Source: Halovibrio variabilis
GTDB lineage: Bacteria > Pseudomonadota > Gammaproteobacteria > Pseudomonadales > Halomonadaceae
Length of the DNA: 64,000 bases
Reading direction: 5' to 3'
Assembly (NCBI RefSeq): GCF_007991175.1
Contig: NZ_BJXV01000002.1
Span: forward strand, 124,001-188,000
In this document: one piece after another, positions 45,721-55,961 of the stretch
Position numbering within the stretch: position 1 is the stretch's first letter
How the letters are laid out: each line of letters starts with the position of its first letter
Notes under the pieces: generated by a model
The model's input: only the letters and a program-made list of their open reading frames with translations
What the model was told of the DNA's origin: nothing
The model's database searches: none
Program-made: the position numbers and the translations under genes

Positions 45721-48615
45721 TTAGTCTCGGTATTCGTCAATGCTAGGGCAAGAGCAAATCAATTGACGGTCGCCAAACACGTTGTCGACGCGGTTGACCG
45801 CAGGCCAGTATTTAGCAGCTTGCACGGCGGCGGTTGGGAAAGCCGCTAGCTGGCGGTCATAAGGCCGCTGCCAGTCGCTATCCATCAGATCCGCCTGGGT
45901 GTGCGGAGCATTGACCAGCGGGTTATTGGCCAGCGGCCATTCACCGCTCTCCACTCGGGCGATCTCTGCCCGGATAGCAATCATCGCAGCGCAGAAACGG
46001 TCGATTTCGTACAGCGACTCCGACTCGGTCGGTTCGATCATTAGCGTGCCGGGCACCGGGAACGACATGGTCGGCGCGTGGAAACCGTAATCCATCAGGC
46101 GTTTGGCGATATCCTCTTCGCTGATTCCTGAGGCGGCTTTGAGCGGCCGAATATCGATAATGCATTCGTGTGCGACGGTGCCGTTCTGGCCGCGATAGAG
46201 AATCGGGAACGCCGTTTCCAGACGCTTGGCAATGTAATTAGCGTTGAGGATAGCAAGCTCGGTAGCCTCACGCAGACCGCGGGCGCCCATCATCTTAATG
46301 TAAGCCCACGAGATGGGCAGAATAGAGGCGCTGCCGAAGGCCGCCGCCGATACCGCGCCGCTCTCGGCGTTAACGCCGTTGATCGGCGTGACCACGTGGT
46401 TGGAAACGAAAGGCGCAAGGTGCGCTTTAACGCCGATAGGGCCCATGCCCGGACCGCCGCCGCCGTGGGGAATACAGAACGTTTTGTGCAGGTTAAGGTG
46501 GGACACGTCGCCGCCAAAATCGCCGGGGCGGGTTAACCCTACCTGGGCGTTCATATTGGCCCCATCAATATAGACCTGACCACCGTTGTCGTGAATGACG
46601 TTACACGCTTCGCGCACGCTGGTCTCAAACACGCCGTGAGTCGACGGGTAGGTCAGCATAATGGCGGAAAGCCGATCGCGGTGCTGCTCGGCTTTCTGGC
46701 GTAAATCCGCCATGTCGATATTGCCGTTTTGGTCACATTCGACGACCACCACTTGCATCTGCACCATGGCTGCAGAGGCCGGGTTAGTGCCGTGGGCAGA
46801 GCTGGGAATTAAGCAAACATCGCGATGGCCTTCACCCTGCGCCGCCTGATAACGGCGAATGGCCACTAGACCGGCATATTCCCCCTGAGCACCGGAGTTA
46901 GGCTGCATGGAAATATGGTCGTAACCGGTTACTTCTACCAGGAAGGCCGAGAGCTCGTCGATCATCTGCTGGTATCCTGCCACCTGGTCACGGGGGGCGA
47001 AAGGGTGCAGATGCGCAAACGATGGCCAGGAAACGGGGAGCATTTCGCTAGTAGCGTTAAGTTTCATGGTGCAGGAACCGAGCGGGATCATCGCATGGGC
47101 AAGCGACAAATCTTTATTCTCAAGGCGCTTTAAGTAGCGCAACATTTCGGTTTCGCTGCGGTAGCGGCTAAAGGTGGGGTGAGTTAAAAACTCACTGTCA
47201 CGACGACAAGCAGCGGGGATGCCTGAGGTGCCGTTAGCAATAGCGTGCTCATCCAGGGCCGCGACAGAAAGCCCGTGCTCGTCACCGAGTAGTACATCAA
47301 ACAATGCCGCCACATCGTGGGCGGTGGTGGTTTCGTCCAGGCTAATGCCGACATCGCCGTTGGCAAAGTAGTGCAGGTTAATATCGTCGGCCATGGCGCG
47401 GCCATGGATTTTGCCCGCATCGACGCCGGTCAGGCGCAGCGTATCAAACCAGCTGTCATGGGCGAGTGTGACGCCTGCCTGCTTAAGGCCTTCGGCCAGC
47501 AGGGTTGCCAAACGGTGAACGCGACCAGCGATTTTGCGCAGTCCTTCCGCGCCGTGATAGGCGGCGTAAAAACCGGCAATGTTGGCGAGAAGCGCCTGGG
47601 CGGTACAGATGTTCGAAGTCGCTTTTTCGCGGCGGATATGTTGCTCGCGGGTCTGCATTGCCATGCGCAGGGCGGTGTTGCCACGGCTATCTTTAGAGAC
47701 ACCGATAATCCGCCCAGGAATTGAACGCTTGAGTTTGTCGGCGGTGGCGAAGAAAGCCGCATGGGGGCCGCCAAAGCCCATTGGCACGCCAAAACGTTGG
47801 GAGTTGCCCACCACGATGTCCGCGCCAAGTTGGCCAGGTTCTTTAAGCAGCACCAGGCTCAACAGGTCGGTGGCCACGCAGGTCATAATATTGCGCTCAG
47901 CCGCGGTGCTTAATAGCGGGGCCAGGTCGCGGACTTCACCACTGGCGGACGGGTACTGGAGTAGCGCGCCAAACACATCATGCTCGGCCAAGGTGTCGGC
48001 TGGGCCGGTAATGAGTTCAAAGCCAAAAAACGCAGCGCGGGTTTTGACCACATCCAGCGTTTGTGGGAAAACATCGTCGGCGACGAAGAAGGTGTTGGAG
48101 TTGCTTTTCTTATTGCCGCGTTTGCACAGCGCCATGGCTTCGGCGGCGGCGGTGGCTTCGTCGAGCAGTGAGGCATTCGCCAGCTGCATACCGGTTAAAT
48201 CCATGACCACTTGCTGGAAGTTAAGCAAGCCTTCCAGGCGGCCCTGGGATATCTCCGGCTGATAGGGCGTATAAGCCGTGTACCAGCCGGGGTTTTCCAG
48301 CACGTTGCGCTGAATCACTGCGGGCATGTGGGTGCCGTAATAGCCCTGACCAATATAGCTTTTCGCCACACGGTTTTGCCGCGCTAGCTGGGCCAAATAA
48401 TCCAGCGCTTCAGTTTCGCTGCGGGGTTCGTCCAAGGCCAGTTCGCGGCCAAGGCGGATATCGCTCGGCACGGTTTGCTCAATCAGATCTTCCATGCGCT
48501 GCATGTTGAGCGCTTTTAGCATGCTGGCCACATCATCGGCATTGGGGCCGTTATGGCGTTTGATAAAAGCATCATGGTCGGCCAGCTCGGCCAGGCGGCG
48601 TGTTTCAAAAGACAT
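45721..48615 (-). CDS. gcvP: glycine dehydrogenase (decarboxylating), P-protein
   Basis: 964 residues, the single-chain form. PLP lysine Lys711 in [20 protein letters not shown]. It decarboxylates glycine and passes aminomethyl to the lipoyl arm of GcvH, encoded 83 bases upstream on the same strand. The spacer between them holds a hairpin (GCCTGCC/GGCAGGC, 48667-48686) that may set the H:P ratio; that role is inference. Confidence 0.97.
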   Translation of the reverse strand: MSFETRRLAELADHDAFIKRHNGPNADDVASMLKALNMQRMEDLIEQTVPSDIRLGRELALDEPRSETEALDYLAQLARQNRVAKSYIGQGYYGTHMPAVIQRNVLENPGWYTAYTPYQPEISQGRLEGLLNFQQVVMDLTGMQLANASLLDEATAAAEAMALCKRGNKKSNSNTFFVADDVFPQTLDVVKTRAAFFGFELITGPADTLAEHDVFGALLQYPSASGEVRDLAPLLSTAAERNIMTCVATDLLSLVLLKEPGQLGADIVVGNSQRFGVPMGFGGPHAAFFATADKLKRSIPGRIIGVSKDSRGNTALRMAMQTREQHIRREKATSNICTAQALLANIAGFYAAYHGAEGLRKIAGRVHRLATLLAEGLKQAGVTLAHDSWFDTLRLTGVDAGKIHGRAMADDINLHYFANGDVGISLDETTTAHDVAALFDVLLGDEHGLSVAALDEHAIANGTSGIPAACRRDSEFLTHPTFSRYRSETEMLRYLKRLENKDLSLAHAMIPLGSCTMKLNATSEMLPVSWPSFAHLHPFAPRDQVAGYQQMIDELSAFLVEVTGYDHISMQPNSGAQGEYAGLVAIRRYQAAQGEGHRDVCLIPSSAHGTNPASAAMVQMQVVVVECDQNGNIDMADLRQKAEQHRDRLSAIMLTYPSTHGVFETSVREACNVIHDNGGQVYIDGANMNAQVGLTRPGDFGGDVSHLNLHKTFCIPHGGGGPGMGPIGVKAHLAPFVSNHVVTPINGVNAESGAVSAAAFGSASILPISWAYIKMMGARGLREATELAILNANYIAKRLETAFPILYRGQNGTVAHECIIDIRPLKAASGISEEDIAKRLMDYGFHAPTMSFPVPGTLMIEPTESESLYEIDRFCAAMIAIRAEIARVESGEWPLANNPLVNAPHTQADLMDSDWQRPYDRQLAAFPTAAVQAAKYWPAVNRVDNVFGDRQLICSCPSIDEYRD

Positions 48616-48698
48616 GGGTAGATTCCGAACGTGAAGAGAGAGCCGTGCAGGGATGAAAAGCCAAGCGCCTGCCGGAAAAGGCAGGCCCAGTCGTGCGT

Positions 48699-49088
48699 TT
48701 AATCGTCGGCGCTTAGCGTGGCTTGATAAGCATCGGCGTCTAGCAGGTCGTCAAGGGCGTCGTTGTCCAGGCGTACTTTCATCATCCAGCCGCCTTCGTA
48801 AGGGGCTTCGTTAACGTTTTCTGGTGAGTCCTCAAGAGTGTCATTAACTTCGATAACTTCGCCCACAACCGGCGAGTAAAGGTCAGACGCGGCTTTGACT
48901 GACTCAACGACACCAAACTCTTGTCCCTTGGATAGCGCAGTCCCCACTTCAGGCAGCTCGACAAACACCACATCCCCGAGCGCCTGCTGGGCGTGATCGG
49001 TGATGCCCACGGTGACGGTGCCATCTTGATTATCAAGCACCCATTCGTGGCTTTCAGCGTAATGAAGATTGGCAGGAAGATTGCTCAT
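48699..49088 (-). CDS. gcvH: glycine cleavage system H protein
   Basis: 129 residues. The lipoylation site is Lys65 in [13 protein letters not shown]. It shuttles the aminomethyl group between GcvP and GcvT. AGGAA lies upstream of the ATG. First gene of the gcvH-gcvP pair; the divergent upstream region contains a dyad that could be its operator. Confidence 0.97.
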   Translation of the reverse strand: MSNLPANLHYAESHEWVLDNQDGTVTVGITDHAQQALGDVVFVELPEVGTALSKGQEFGVVESVKAASDLYSPVVGEVIEVNDTLEDSPENVNEAPYEGGWMMKVRLDNDALDDLLDADAYQATLSADD

Positions 49089-49192
49089 GATGGTTTCCTA
49101 TGTGTGAAACAGTTTTCTGGACCCGAATACTAACGCCTGTTACTTGCACTATCGGCAGGGGCTGACCGAGACAATAATGCTGCATGTTAACG

Positions 49193-49210
49193 TGTTTCCA
49201 ATCGGAAACA
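49193..49210. promoter_or_regulatory. 7-4-7 dyad, TyrR/GcsR-type operator candidate
   Basis: TGTTTCC and GGAAACA form a perfect inverted repeat with a 4-base spacer between gcvH (minus) and the alanine/glycine symporter gene (plus). TyrR-class activators use TGT-N12-ACA sites, and the glycine-responsive GcsR of Pseudomonas is reported to use 7-4-7 sites before gcv genes. The remaining 378 bases of this spacer show only AT-rich promoter-like sequence, including TGTAAAACGTTTACT near 49347. No glycine riboswitch was recognised. Confidence 0.4.
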
Positions 49211-49466
49211 AATTCCTTCCTGGCTCCTTGCTAAGTGTAATGAAACAAGTGGTTCTGATACCGTTATGCGCTTGTATTGGGTTGTCACAAAAGTGGCATT
49301 CTCTATGCGTAAGCGACATCCGTGTAGATGCTCGCTAAGTTAATGGTGTAAAACGTTTACTGCGTGAGCTGATCGACCATAGCAGTGCTACAACCATAGC
49401 AGTGCCAGATGCAGCCAATGATGGATATTAACCAACAATTCACACCAATAGGGTAAGGAGAAGCGC

Positions 49467-50864
49467 GTGGAAACATTAACTAGCCTATTTAGCGCGATCA
49501 ACAGCGTGGTCTGGGGACCCTTGATGTTGATTTTGTTGCTGGGGGTCGGGGTTTACTTACAAGTTGGCTTGAAACTGATGCCGATTAGAAAACTCGGCAC
49601 GGGGTTCAAGCTAATGTTGGCTGGTCGTGGCGCCAAGCCAAGCGCTGATAAAAAAGACGCCGATGAAGGTGAAATATCGCCTTTTGAAGCCTTGATGACG
49701 TCGCTCTCAGCGACCATCGGCACCGGTAATATTGCCGGTGTGGCCACGGCCATTGCCTTGGGTGGCCCTGGTGCAGTTTTTTGGATGTGGATCACAGCGT
49801 TAGTGGGCATGGCGACCAAGTTTGCCGAAGCCGTGCTGGCGGTGCGTTTCCGTGAAACCGATAGCACCGGCTTCCATGTCGGTGGGCCGATGTTTTATAT
49901 CAAAAACGGTTTGGGTAAAAAATGGCTATGGCTGGGCGGTGTCTTTGCTTTCTTTGGCGCCGTGGCGGCGTTCGGTATTGGTAATACCGTCCAGTCGAAC
50001 TCCGTGGCGGATGCCATGGATGCGACCTTCGGTGTGCCGCACTGGCTGACGGGTCTCATCATTATGGTGCTGGCAGGCGCGGTGATTCTGGGTGGGATCA
50101 GACGGATCGCCAAAGTAGCCGGTAAGCTGGTGCCCATTATGGGCATTGCCTACGTGGTGGCAGGCCTGCTGGTATTAATTCTTAATGCTGGGCAGATTGG
50201 CGAAGCCTTTGGCCTGATCTTCTATTACGCCTTTAACCCCATGGCGGCAGCCGGTGGTTTTGCCGGAGCAGCGGTAATGGCAGCGATTCGGTTTGGTGTA
50301 GCGCGTGGCATCTTCTCTAACGAAGCGGGGTTAGGTAGTGCGCCCATTGCCCACGCCGCGGCCAAAACCAAAAACCCGGTGCGCCAGGGCTTAATCGCCA
50401 TGCTGGGTACCTTTATCGATACCATCGTTGTGTGCACGATTACCGCCCTGGTGATTTTGACCTCAACGGTTTGGCAAGAGGGTGAAGCGGGTGCTTCGTT
50501 GACCGCGCTCTCTTTTGATGCCGCCTTGCCTGGGTTTGGTAATCAAATCGTCGCCATAGCCCTGGCCATTTTTGCCTTTACGACGATTCTGGGCTGGTCA
50601 TTTTACGGTGAGAAATGCTTCCAGTTCCTGTTTGGTACCCGCTCCATTATGATCTATCGGGTGCTGTTTGTATTGGCGATCCCGTTGGGGGCTATCGCTC
50701 AGCTAGGCTTTATCTGGCTAATGGCAGATACGTTCAACGCCATGATGGCGATTCCCAACTTGATTGCCTTGGCGCTGCTGTCGCCGGTAGTCTTTAAGCT
50801 AACCAAGGACTATTTCGACGGCAAAGATGTGTTGCCAGGCGAAGAGTTGGATCACGATCAATAA
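49467..50864 (+). CDS. alanine/glycine:cation symporter (AGCS family)
   Basis: 465 residues, about 10-11 membrane helices. Family motifs GTGNIAGVATAIALGGPGA, TKFAEAVLAVRFRE and GIFSNEAGLGSAPIAHAAAK are all present. It imports alanine or glycine with sodium or protons. The start is GTG with TAAGGAG six bases before. Placed between gcvHP and gcvT, it probably supplies glycine for cleavage. A terminator follows. Confidence 0.92.
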   Translation: METLTSLFSAINSVVWGPLMLILLLGVGVYLQVGLKLMPIRKLGTGFKLMLAGRGAKPSADKKDADEGEISPFEALMTSLSATIGTGNIAGVATAIALGGPGAVFWMWITALVGMATKFAEAVLAVRFRETDSTGFHVGGPMFYIKNGLGKKWLWLGGVFAFFGAVAAFGIGNTVQSNSVADAMDATFGVPHWLTGLIIMVLAGAVILGGIRRIAKVAGKLVPIMGIAYVVAGLLVLILNAGQIGEAFGLIFYYAFNPMAAAGGFAGAAVMAAIRFGVARGIFSNEAGLGSAPIAHAAAKTKNPVRQGLIAMLGTFIDTIVVCTITALVILTSTVWQEGEAGASLTALSFDAALPGFGNQIVAIALAIFAFTTILGWSFYGEKCFQFLFGTRSIMIYRVLFVLAIPLGAIAQLGFIWLMADTFNAMMAIPNLIALALLSPVVFKLTKDYFDGKDVLPGEELDHDQ

Positions 50865-50911
50865 GTAGGCCCTGATAGGCCCTGTATGTGAGCAGTAGGG
50901 TAAAAAGTGAC

Positions 50912-50956
50912 AGAGTCGGGAAGGCACTTGATCGGTGACTTCCCGTTCTCTTTTTT
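50912..50956 (+). terminator. rho-independent terminator after the symporter gene
   Basis: CGGGAAG (50917-50923) pairs with CTTCCCG (50939-50945), with weaker pairing outside, followed by TTCTCTTTTTT. It lies 44 bases before gcvT, so gcvT probably has its own promoter or depends on read-through. Confidence 0.75.
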
Positions 50957-51000
50957 AAGCGAGCCTTTTTAAATCAGTCATCGTTACGTGAGGAACCCCC

Positions 51001-52113
51001 ATGTCCGAATTAAAGCAAACGCCGCTGCACGCGCTGCACTGCAAGCTGGGCGCCAAAATGGTGCCTTTTGCTGGCTACGATATGCCGGTGCAGTACCCGC
51101 TAGGGGTTAAAAAAGAGCATGAGCATACGCGGCAAAAGTGCGGCCTGTTTGATGTGTCCCACATGGGGCAAATCACTGTTTCAGGTCACAACGTCGCTGA
51201 GGCCCTTGAAACCTTGATACCGGCTGATTTAGTGGGGCTTGAAAAAGGCGCGCAGCGTTACGGGCTTTTCACCAACAACGACGGCGGCATTATTGACGAC
51301 TTGATGGTGGTAAACGCAGGCGATCACTTTTATTTGGTCGTCAACGCTGCCTGCAAAGACCAAGACCTGGCGCATTTACGGCTAAATTTAGCGTCGACTC
51401 ATGCTATCGAACCACAAGAGCGTGGCCTGTTGGCGCTGCAAGGCCCCCAGGCAGGTGAGGTGATGCAGCGGCTTTGCCCAGCAGCCTGCGATTTGGTGTT
51501 TATGCAGCATGGCCGCTTCACCATTGCCGGTCAGCATGTGTGGGTGAGCCGCAGCGGCTATACTGGCGAAGATGGCTTTGAAATTTCAGTTGCTGCCGAT
51601 GCCTGTGAAGCTTTTGCCGAACGGCTGCTAGCCGAGCCAGAGGTAGAGGCCATTGGCCTGGGCGCGCGTGACTCGCTGCGGTTGGAAGCGGGTTTATGCC
51701 TCTACGGTCACGATATGGATGAGCAAACCACGCCGGTGGAAGCGGGTTTGATCTGGGCGATTGGTAAGCCGCGCCGTCATGGCGGTGAACGTGCCGGTGG
51801 CTTTCCCGGTGCCGAGGTAATCCTGCATCAAATGGATGCAAGGGATCACACGCGCAAGCGGGTTGGATTGTTAGCTGAGGGTCGGGCGCCAGTGCGCGAG
51901 GGTGCGTCGCTGGTTGATGAAGCGGGCAACGCAGTGGGCGTGGTCACGTCGGGCAGCTTTGGCCCGAGCGTAGGTAAACCGGTGGCAATGGGCTATGTCA
52001 GCCGCAAGCTGGAATCACCGCAAAGCACCGTGTATGCCGTTGTACGCGGTAAGCACTTGCCCATGGTGGTGACCCCCATGCCGTTTGTGAAGCCGGGTTA
52101 CTATCGCGGTTAA
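51001..52113 (+). CDS. gcvT: aminomethyltransferase, glycine cleavage T protein
   Basis: 370 residues. Transfers the methylene group from the lipoyl arm of GcvH to tetrahydrofolate, releasing ammonia. It begins TPLHALHCKLGAKMVPFAGYDMP, and the folate-site region SRSGYTGEDGFEISV and the C-terminal barrel domain (VGVVTSGSFGPSVGK) are present. GAGGAA precedes the ATG. It is separated from gcvHP and transcribed in the opposite sense. Confidence 0.96.
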   Translation: MSELKQTPLHALHCKLGAKMVPFAGYDMPVQYPLGVKKEHEHTRQKCGLFDVSHMGQITVSGHNVAEALETLIPADLVGLEKGAQRYGLFTNNDGGIIDDLMVVNAGDHFYLVVNAACKDQDLAHLRLNLASTHAIEPQERGLLALQGPQAGEVMQRLCPAACDLVFMQHGRFTIAGQHVWVSRSGYTGEDGFEISVAADACEAFAERLLAEPEVEAIGLGARDSLRLEAGLCLYGHDMDEQTTPVEAGLIWAIGKPRRHGGERAGGFPGAEVILHQMDARDHTRKRVGLLAEGRAPVREGASLVDEAGNAVGVVTSGSFGPSVGKPVAMGYVSRKLESPQSTVYAVVRGKHLPMVVTPMPFVKPGYYRG

Positions 52114-52145
52114 CCCCTCGGCCCTGCGTCTGCAGGGTCAAGGGG
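52114..52145. other. hairpin after gcvT
   Basis: CCCTGC (52122-52127) pairs with GCAGGG (52132-52137) over a GTCT loop, with outer CCCCT/AGGGG pairing. It has no T-run on the plus strand. It separates gcvT from the convergent NlpD-like gene and may be a weak terminator. Confidence 0.4.
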
Positions 52146-52186
52146 AAAGCAGTGCCAAGGTACCCGGTATTAAGCGGTGTTATCTT

Positions 52187-53182
52187 TCAGCGCAGCACCT
52201 GTCTGGGGTCAATAGGCTTGCCGCCTTGGCGAAGATCAAACAACAAATCATAGCGCTGGGTTGAATCGCTTTGGCCGACTTCGCACAGCGGGTCGCCAGC
52301 GCTAACCTGCTGACCCACCTGAACCACTATGCGCTCACACAGCGCGTACACGGTTTGTAAATTGTCGGCGTGATGCACAATGACCACGTCGCCTAGCTGG
52401 CGCATGCCATCCGCAAAACGGACCTCGCCGGGAGCAACGGATTTAGCCTGGGCGCCCGCCTGGGTGGCAAGCAGCATGGGCTGCAGGGTGCCACGGCTAT
52501 CTGGACCGTAGCGGCGAACCACCCGGTAGTCGTCCAGCGGCCAGGGCCAGCGGCGTGCCGAGCCAGGCAGCGACTGGCTGGGCGCGCTACTGGCGGGTGC
52601 GGCAGCGGGTTTGCTTGCGTTTGAGGAAGTGCTACTAGCGCGAGCAGCGCTGCTTGCTGTGGCATTGCTTAAGGGGACGGCCACCACTTGGCCGATTCGC
52701 AAACCGGTGGGCGATGCGTTCGGGTTGGCGCTTTGAATGCGGCCACTGGTCGTTCCAAAGTGGCGGGCGATACTTGCGAAGGTATCGCCAGGTCGGATTT
52801 GGTAGCGGTAGGGGCCACCAGAGGGGGCGCGCTCTTGCTGGGTGGGTATCAGCAGGCGTTGACCGATTTTAAGACGCCGAGTATCCGCGCTCGGGTTAAA
52901 GCGCTGTAAGCGCTCCAGGGGAACGCTGGCCCGGGTTGCCAGCTTGCCAAGCGTGTCACCGCGCTGTACCTCAACCCAGTTACCGCTGATATGTCTGGCG
53001 CTGGGGACGGATGCCCGCTGGGATGACGCTGGCGGCGTGCTGGCACAGCCAGTCAGCATGGCCCCTACTACTACCCACGCGGCAATCCCCGTTAGCAGGC
53101 GAGCGCTTAACCGGTTGGCTAGTCGTGATCGGTGCGGTTGTCCAGCATGCCGTCTTTTTCCAACCAGAGTGCATTGATCCAT
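52187..53182 (-). CDS. NlpD-like lipoprotein with two LysM domains and a LytM (M23) domain
   Basis: 331 residues. Lipobox AMLTGC (Cys46) after a long basic n-region, LysM repeats at about 71-114 and 128-172, an Ala/Ser-rich linker, and an M23 fold from about 238. The usual zinc ligands look lost: the HxH position reads YALC and the later His is Asp in RYDLLFDL. It is therefore probably an activator of amidases, as NlpD and EnvC are, not an enzyme. The only in-frame ATG before the lipobox gives a 64-base overlap with the upstream gene and has no good ribosome-binding site, so the exact start is uncertain. Confidence 0.8.
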   Translation of the reverse strand: MDQCTLVGKRRHAGQPHRSRLANRLSARLLTGIAAWVVVGAMLTGCASTPPASSQRASVPSARHISGNWVEVQRGDTLGKLATRASVPLERLQRFNPSADTRRLKIGQRLLIPTQQERAPSGGPYRYQIRPGDTFASIARHFGTTSGRIQSANPNASPTGLRIGQVVAVPLSNATASSAARASSTSSNASKPAAAPASSAPSQSLPGSARRWPWPLDDYRVVRRYGPDSRGTLQPMLLATQAGAQAKSVAPGEVRFADGMRQLGDVVIVHHADNLQTVYALCERIVVQVGQQVSAGDPLCEVGQSDSTQRYDLLFDLRQGGKPIDPRQVLR

Positions 53183-54000
53183 GTGTGGAAGCGTTCCTTT
53201 TGCTGCTTTTCGTCGTGGTTATCTGGCGCGTACATCCACTGTGGAATGTCCAGTTGCCGTGCATGCAAAGTGACAGACCCTTCCTTGCCGCATAAATACC
53301 CCCAAAAAGTAGGCGAGGGATTGGTATAGCTGATCGTGACATCCAGGATACCACTCAATTGATTGCCTAGCAGGCTAAGTACTTGAGCCACACCACCCGC
53401 CTTGGGACGTAACAAATGACGGTAGGGGCTCTGCTGTGCGTCGCGTTTAGCAACGCTAAAGCGAGTACCCTCAACAAAGTTAAAAATGGCAATCGGTGCG
53501 TTGCGGGCCTGTTGGCACATGCGCTGGGTAGCGGTGCGGTCAATGGCCGCCAGGCGGGGGTTTTGGGCTATTTGTTCGCGACTAAAACGGCGCATAAACG
53601 GAAACTCTAGCGCCCAAAAAGCCAAACCGACGATGGGAATCCAGATTAATTGACGCTTTAGAAAAAAACGCGGCATCGGAATACGCCGGTGTAACGCCAT
53701 CAGCAGCATAAAAATGTCGGTCCAGCTACGGTGATTGGAGATGACTAGCCACCACTGTTGAGGGCTCAAATGGTGGGGGACGCTGGCGTGAAGATCGGGT
53801 TTAAGCCAGTGACGCATCCACCATAAATTAAACCCAATCCAATTTAACGCGACCGCATTTAAACCCTGTAATACCCGCTGCCTCAGTCGCTGCCCGGGGG
53901 CAATGACTTTGAGAAGGGTCAGCAGAATAAGCGGTACGCCCCAGAATAGCGTGTTGAGCGTCAGCAGCAGCGCGCTGACAAGCCCCTTGAAAATCGGCAT
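53119..54000 (-). CDS. YihG-like acyltransferase
   Basis: 293 residues. N-terminal membrane helices, then the PlsC-type core with NHRSWTD (HX4D) near 89-95 and NFVEGTRFS near 173-181. It resembles E. coli YihG/YihO-neighbour LPLATs that acylate lysophosphatidic acid. AGGAAA precedes the ATG. Its 3' end overlaps the NlpD-like gene by 64 bases, an unusually long overlap. Confidence 0.85.
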   Translation of the reverse strand: MPIFKGLVSALLLTLNTLFWGVPLILLTLLKVIAPGQRLRQRVLQGLNAVALNWIGFNLWWMRHWLKPDLHASVPHHLSPQQWWLVISNHRSWTDIFMLLMALHRRIPMPRFFLKRQLIWIPIVGLAFWALEFPFMRRFSREQIAQNPRLAAIDRTATQRMCQQARNAPIAIFNFVEGTRFSVAKRDAQQSPYRHLLRPKAGGVAQVLSLLGNQLSGILDVTISYTNPSPTFWGYLCGKEGSVTLHARQLDIPQWMYAPDNHDEKQQKERFHTWINALWLEKDGMLDNRTDHD

Positions 54001-54109
54001 ACCAGGTTTCCTTACCGTCAGACGAATAGCTCATTGAGGTTGAATGCTAAAGGATCGTTGCCACGCTGCCCAGCATAAACCCACCGGATAGAATCATGTT
54101 AAGCGTCAT

Positions 54110-55006
54110 TCAGTCGTCGCTTAAGCAAGGCGCTTGAACCGTTTTGCATAAGACGGTGCGTAACGCATGGGCCGCGACCGATAGCTCTTGCTGGGTCAAA
54201 ATGCCCACGCGGCAGGAGATGCCCGGGGTTGTTAGCGGTATGCACCGTGCGCCCAGTTCGTGCATTTGACGAATACACATCGAAGGCACCGCGCTGACGC
54301 CCAGTCCGTCAGCAACCATGCGGCCCACCGTGGAAAGCTGGTGGCTTTCAAAAGCCACCGGCAGTGCCATGTGCTGATTACGCAGTTCCTGCTCAAGTAA
54401 ACGGCGGACCATTGACGGGCGCTGAAGGGTGATAAAGTCGTGCCCAAGAAGTTGCGCCCACGATAGCTTTGCACACTGGTTTAGCGTAGAGGCGGGAGGA
54501 ACGACAGCCACAAAATGGTCTTCAAAAAGCGGTGTAAACAGCAGACTGCCGGTGCCTTCAGGGGAAAAGGCGATGCCTAGCTCTACTTGGCGTGAGCGCA
54601 CCATTTCGGTGACTTCTTCGTTAATCACATCGTGCACGGTGATATTGATTTTAGGGTACTGCTGGCGAAATTTCACCAGCGCGGCGGGAAGTAGGTTGCA
54701 GGCAAACGCGGGCATCGCGGCAATACTAAGACGCCCGAGTTGGAGGGTAAAACGCTGACGCAACCGTTCTTCGGTATTGTCCCATTGGGCAAGCAGGTGT
54801 TTGGCAAGCGGTAGCAGCGACTCGCCTTCTGGGGTTAGTCTGACACTACGGGTGCTTCGAATTAACAGTTTGCCGCCCAGCGATGCCTCCAGCCCTTTAA
54901 TTGCCAAGCTTAGCGCTGGCTGAGAAAGGTGGAGCCGCTCGCAGGCCTGGGTAAAGCTAAGGGTTTGGGCGACCGCAAGAAAGGCGCGAAGCTGTTTGAC
55001 GGTCAT
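54110..55006 (-). CDS. LysR-family transcriptional regulator
   Basis: 298 residues from ATG 55006, chosen because AAAGGGG lies five bases upstream and the product starts MTVKQLRAFLAVAQ. HTH with LSFTQACERLHLSQPALS, effector domain from about 90. Divergent from the CoA-transferase genes (start 55199), so probably their regulator. Confidence 0.9.
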   Translation of the reverse strand: MTVKQLRAFLAVAQTLSFTQACERLHLSQPALSLAIKGLEASLGGKLLIRSTRSVRLTPEGESLLPLAKHLLAQWDNTEERLRQRFTLQLGRLSIAAMPAFACNLLPAALVKFRQQYPKINITVHDVINEEVTEMVRSRQVELGIAFSPEGTGSLLFTPLFEDHFVAVVPPASTLNQCAKLSWAQLLGHDFITLQRPSMVRRLLEQELRNQHMALPVAFESHQLSTVGRMVADGLGVSAVPSMCIRQMHELGARCIPLTTPGISCRVGILTQQELSVAAHALRTVLCKTVQAPCLSDD

Positions 55007-55141
55007 GGCAACCCCTTTCATAAGTTTTACAAATAAATTGATAAGAAAAACAAACTTAACAAATATATCATCAGGGACAACACTGGAGTTGTTCAAGGCT
55101 ACACTCTAAAGCGACACTTAACGTATCACTGACAGCATCTT

Positions 55142-55182
55142 TCAACGACAGCACTCTCAACGACAGCACTCTCAACGACAAC
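55142..55182 (+). repeat. 15-base tandem repeat upstream of the CoA-transferase genes
   Basis: TCAACGACAGCACTC occurs twice in perfect tandem (55142-55156, 55157-55171), followed by TCAACGACAAC. It ends just before the ribosome-binding site and lies in the untranslated leader or promoter. Confidence 0.85.
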
Positions 55183-55198
55183 AATGCGAGGCACAACA

Positions 55199-55897
55199 AT
55201 GGCAGGATTCGATAAGCGTGTGGCTTCTTACCAAGAAGCAATGGAAGGCATCGAAAGCGGTATGACCGTGCTCGCCGGTGGCTTTGGTTTGTGCGGTATC
55301 CCCGAAAACCTTATCGCTGAAATCAAGCGCCGTGGTGTCGATAACCTCACCGTCGTTTCCAATAACTGCGGGGTGGATGGCTTTGGTTTGGGCATACTCC
55401 TTGAAGATCGCCAAATTCGTAAAATTCTTGCCTCTTATGTGGGTGAGAACGCCTTGTTTGAGCGGCAAATGCTCAATGACGAAATTGAGGTGGTGTTAAC
55501 GCCCCAGGGCACGCTGGCTGAGAAGATGCGGGCCGGGGGCGCGGGTATTCCAGCATTTTACACCGCTACCGGTTACGGCACGCCGATTGGCGAGGGCAAA
55601 GAAGTCCGCGAGTTTAATGGCCGCCACTGTATCTTGGAAGAAGCCATTATCGGTGACTTTGCGATTGTGAAAGGCTGGAAGGCCGACCGCTATGGCAATG
55701 TAATGTACCGGCATACGGCACAGAACTTTAATCCTATGGCCGCCACCGCGGGAAAAATCACTGTGGTGGAAGTTGAAGAAATTGTTGAGCCGGGAGAGCT
55801 TGAGCCTAGCCAGATCCATACCCCGGGTATTTATGTGGATCGGATTATCCAAGGCACGTTTGAAAAACGCATTGAAAAACGCACGGTGCACAGCTAA
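55199..55897 (+). CDS. scoA: succinyl-CoA:3-ketoacid CoA-transferase subunit A
   Basis: 232 residues from ATG 55199, with GAGG seven bases upstream. The glycine-rich [13 protein letters not shown] near 27-39 and [15 protein letters not shown] are family I CoA-transferase alpha-subunit signatures. Works with subunit B to move CoA from succinyl-CoA to acetoacetate. The subunit B gene lies 64 bases downstream. Confidence 0.92.
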   Translation: MAGFDKRVASYQEAMEGIESGMTVLAGGFGLCGIPENLIAEIKRRGVDNLTVVSNNCGVDGFGLGILLEDRQIRKILASYVGENALFERQMLNDEIEVVLTPQGTLAEKMRAGGAGIPAFYTATGYGTPIGEGKEVREFNGRHCILEEAIIGDFAIVKGWKADRYGNVMYRHTAQNFNPMAATAGKITVVEVEEIVEPGELEPSQIHTPGIYVDRIIQGTFEKRIEKRTVHS

Positions 55898-55961
55898 CCC
55901 TCAGCGTTTCAAGCGTCTCATAACGATTCAACAAGCGAAGATTCAACAAGAGGAAGTCACC

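Noticed and set aside
49089..49466. Possible glycine riboswitch before gcvH or the symporter
   Set aside because: I could not find the conserved aptamer core in either orientation.
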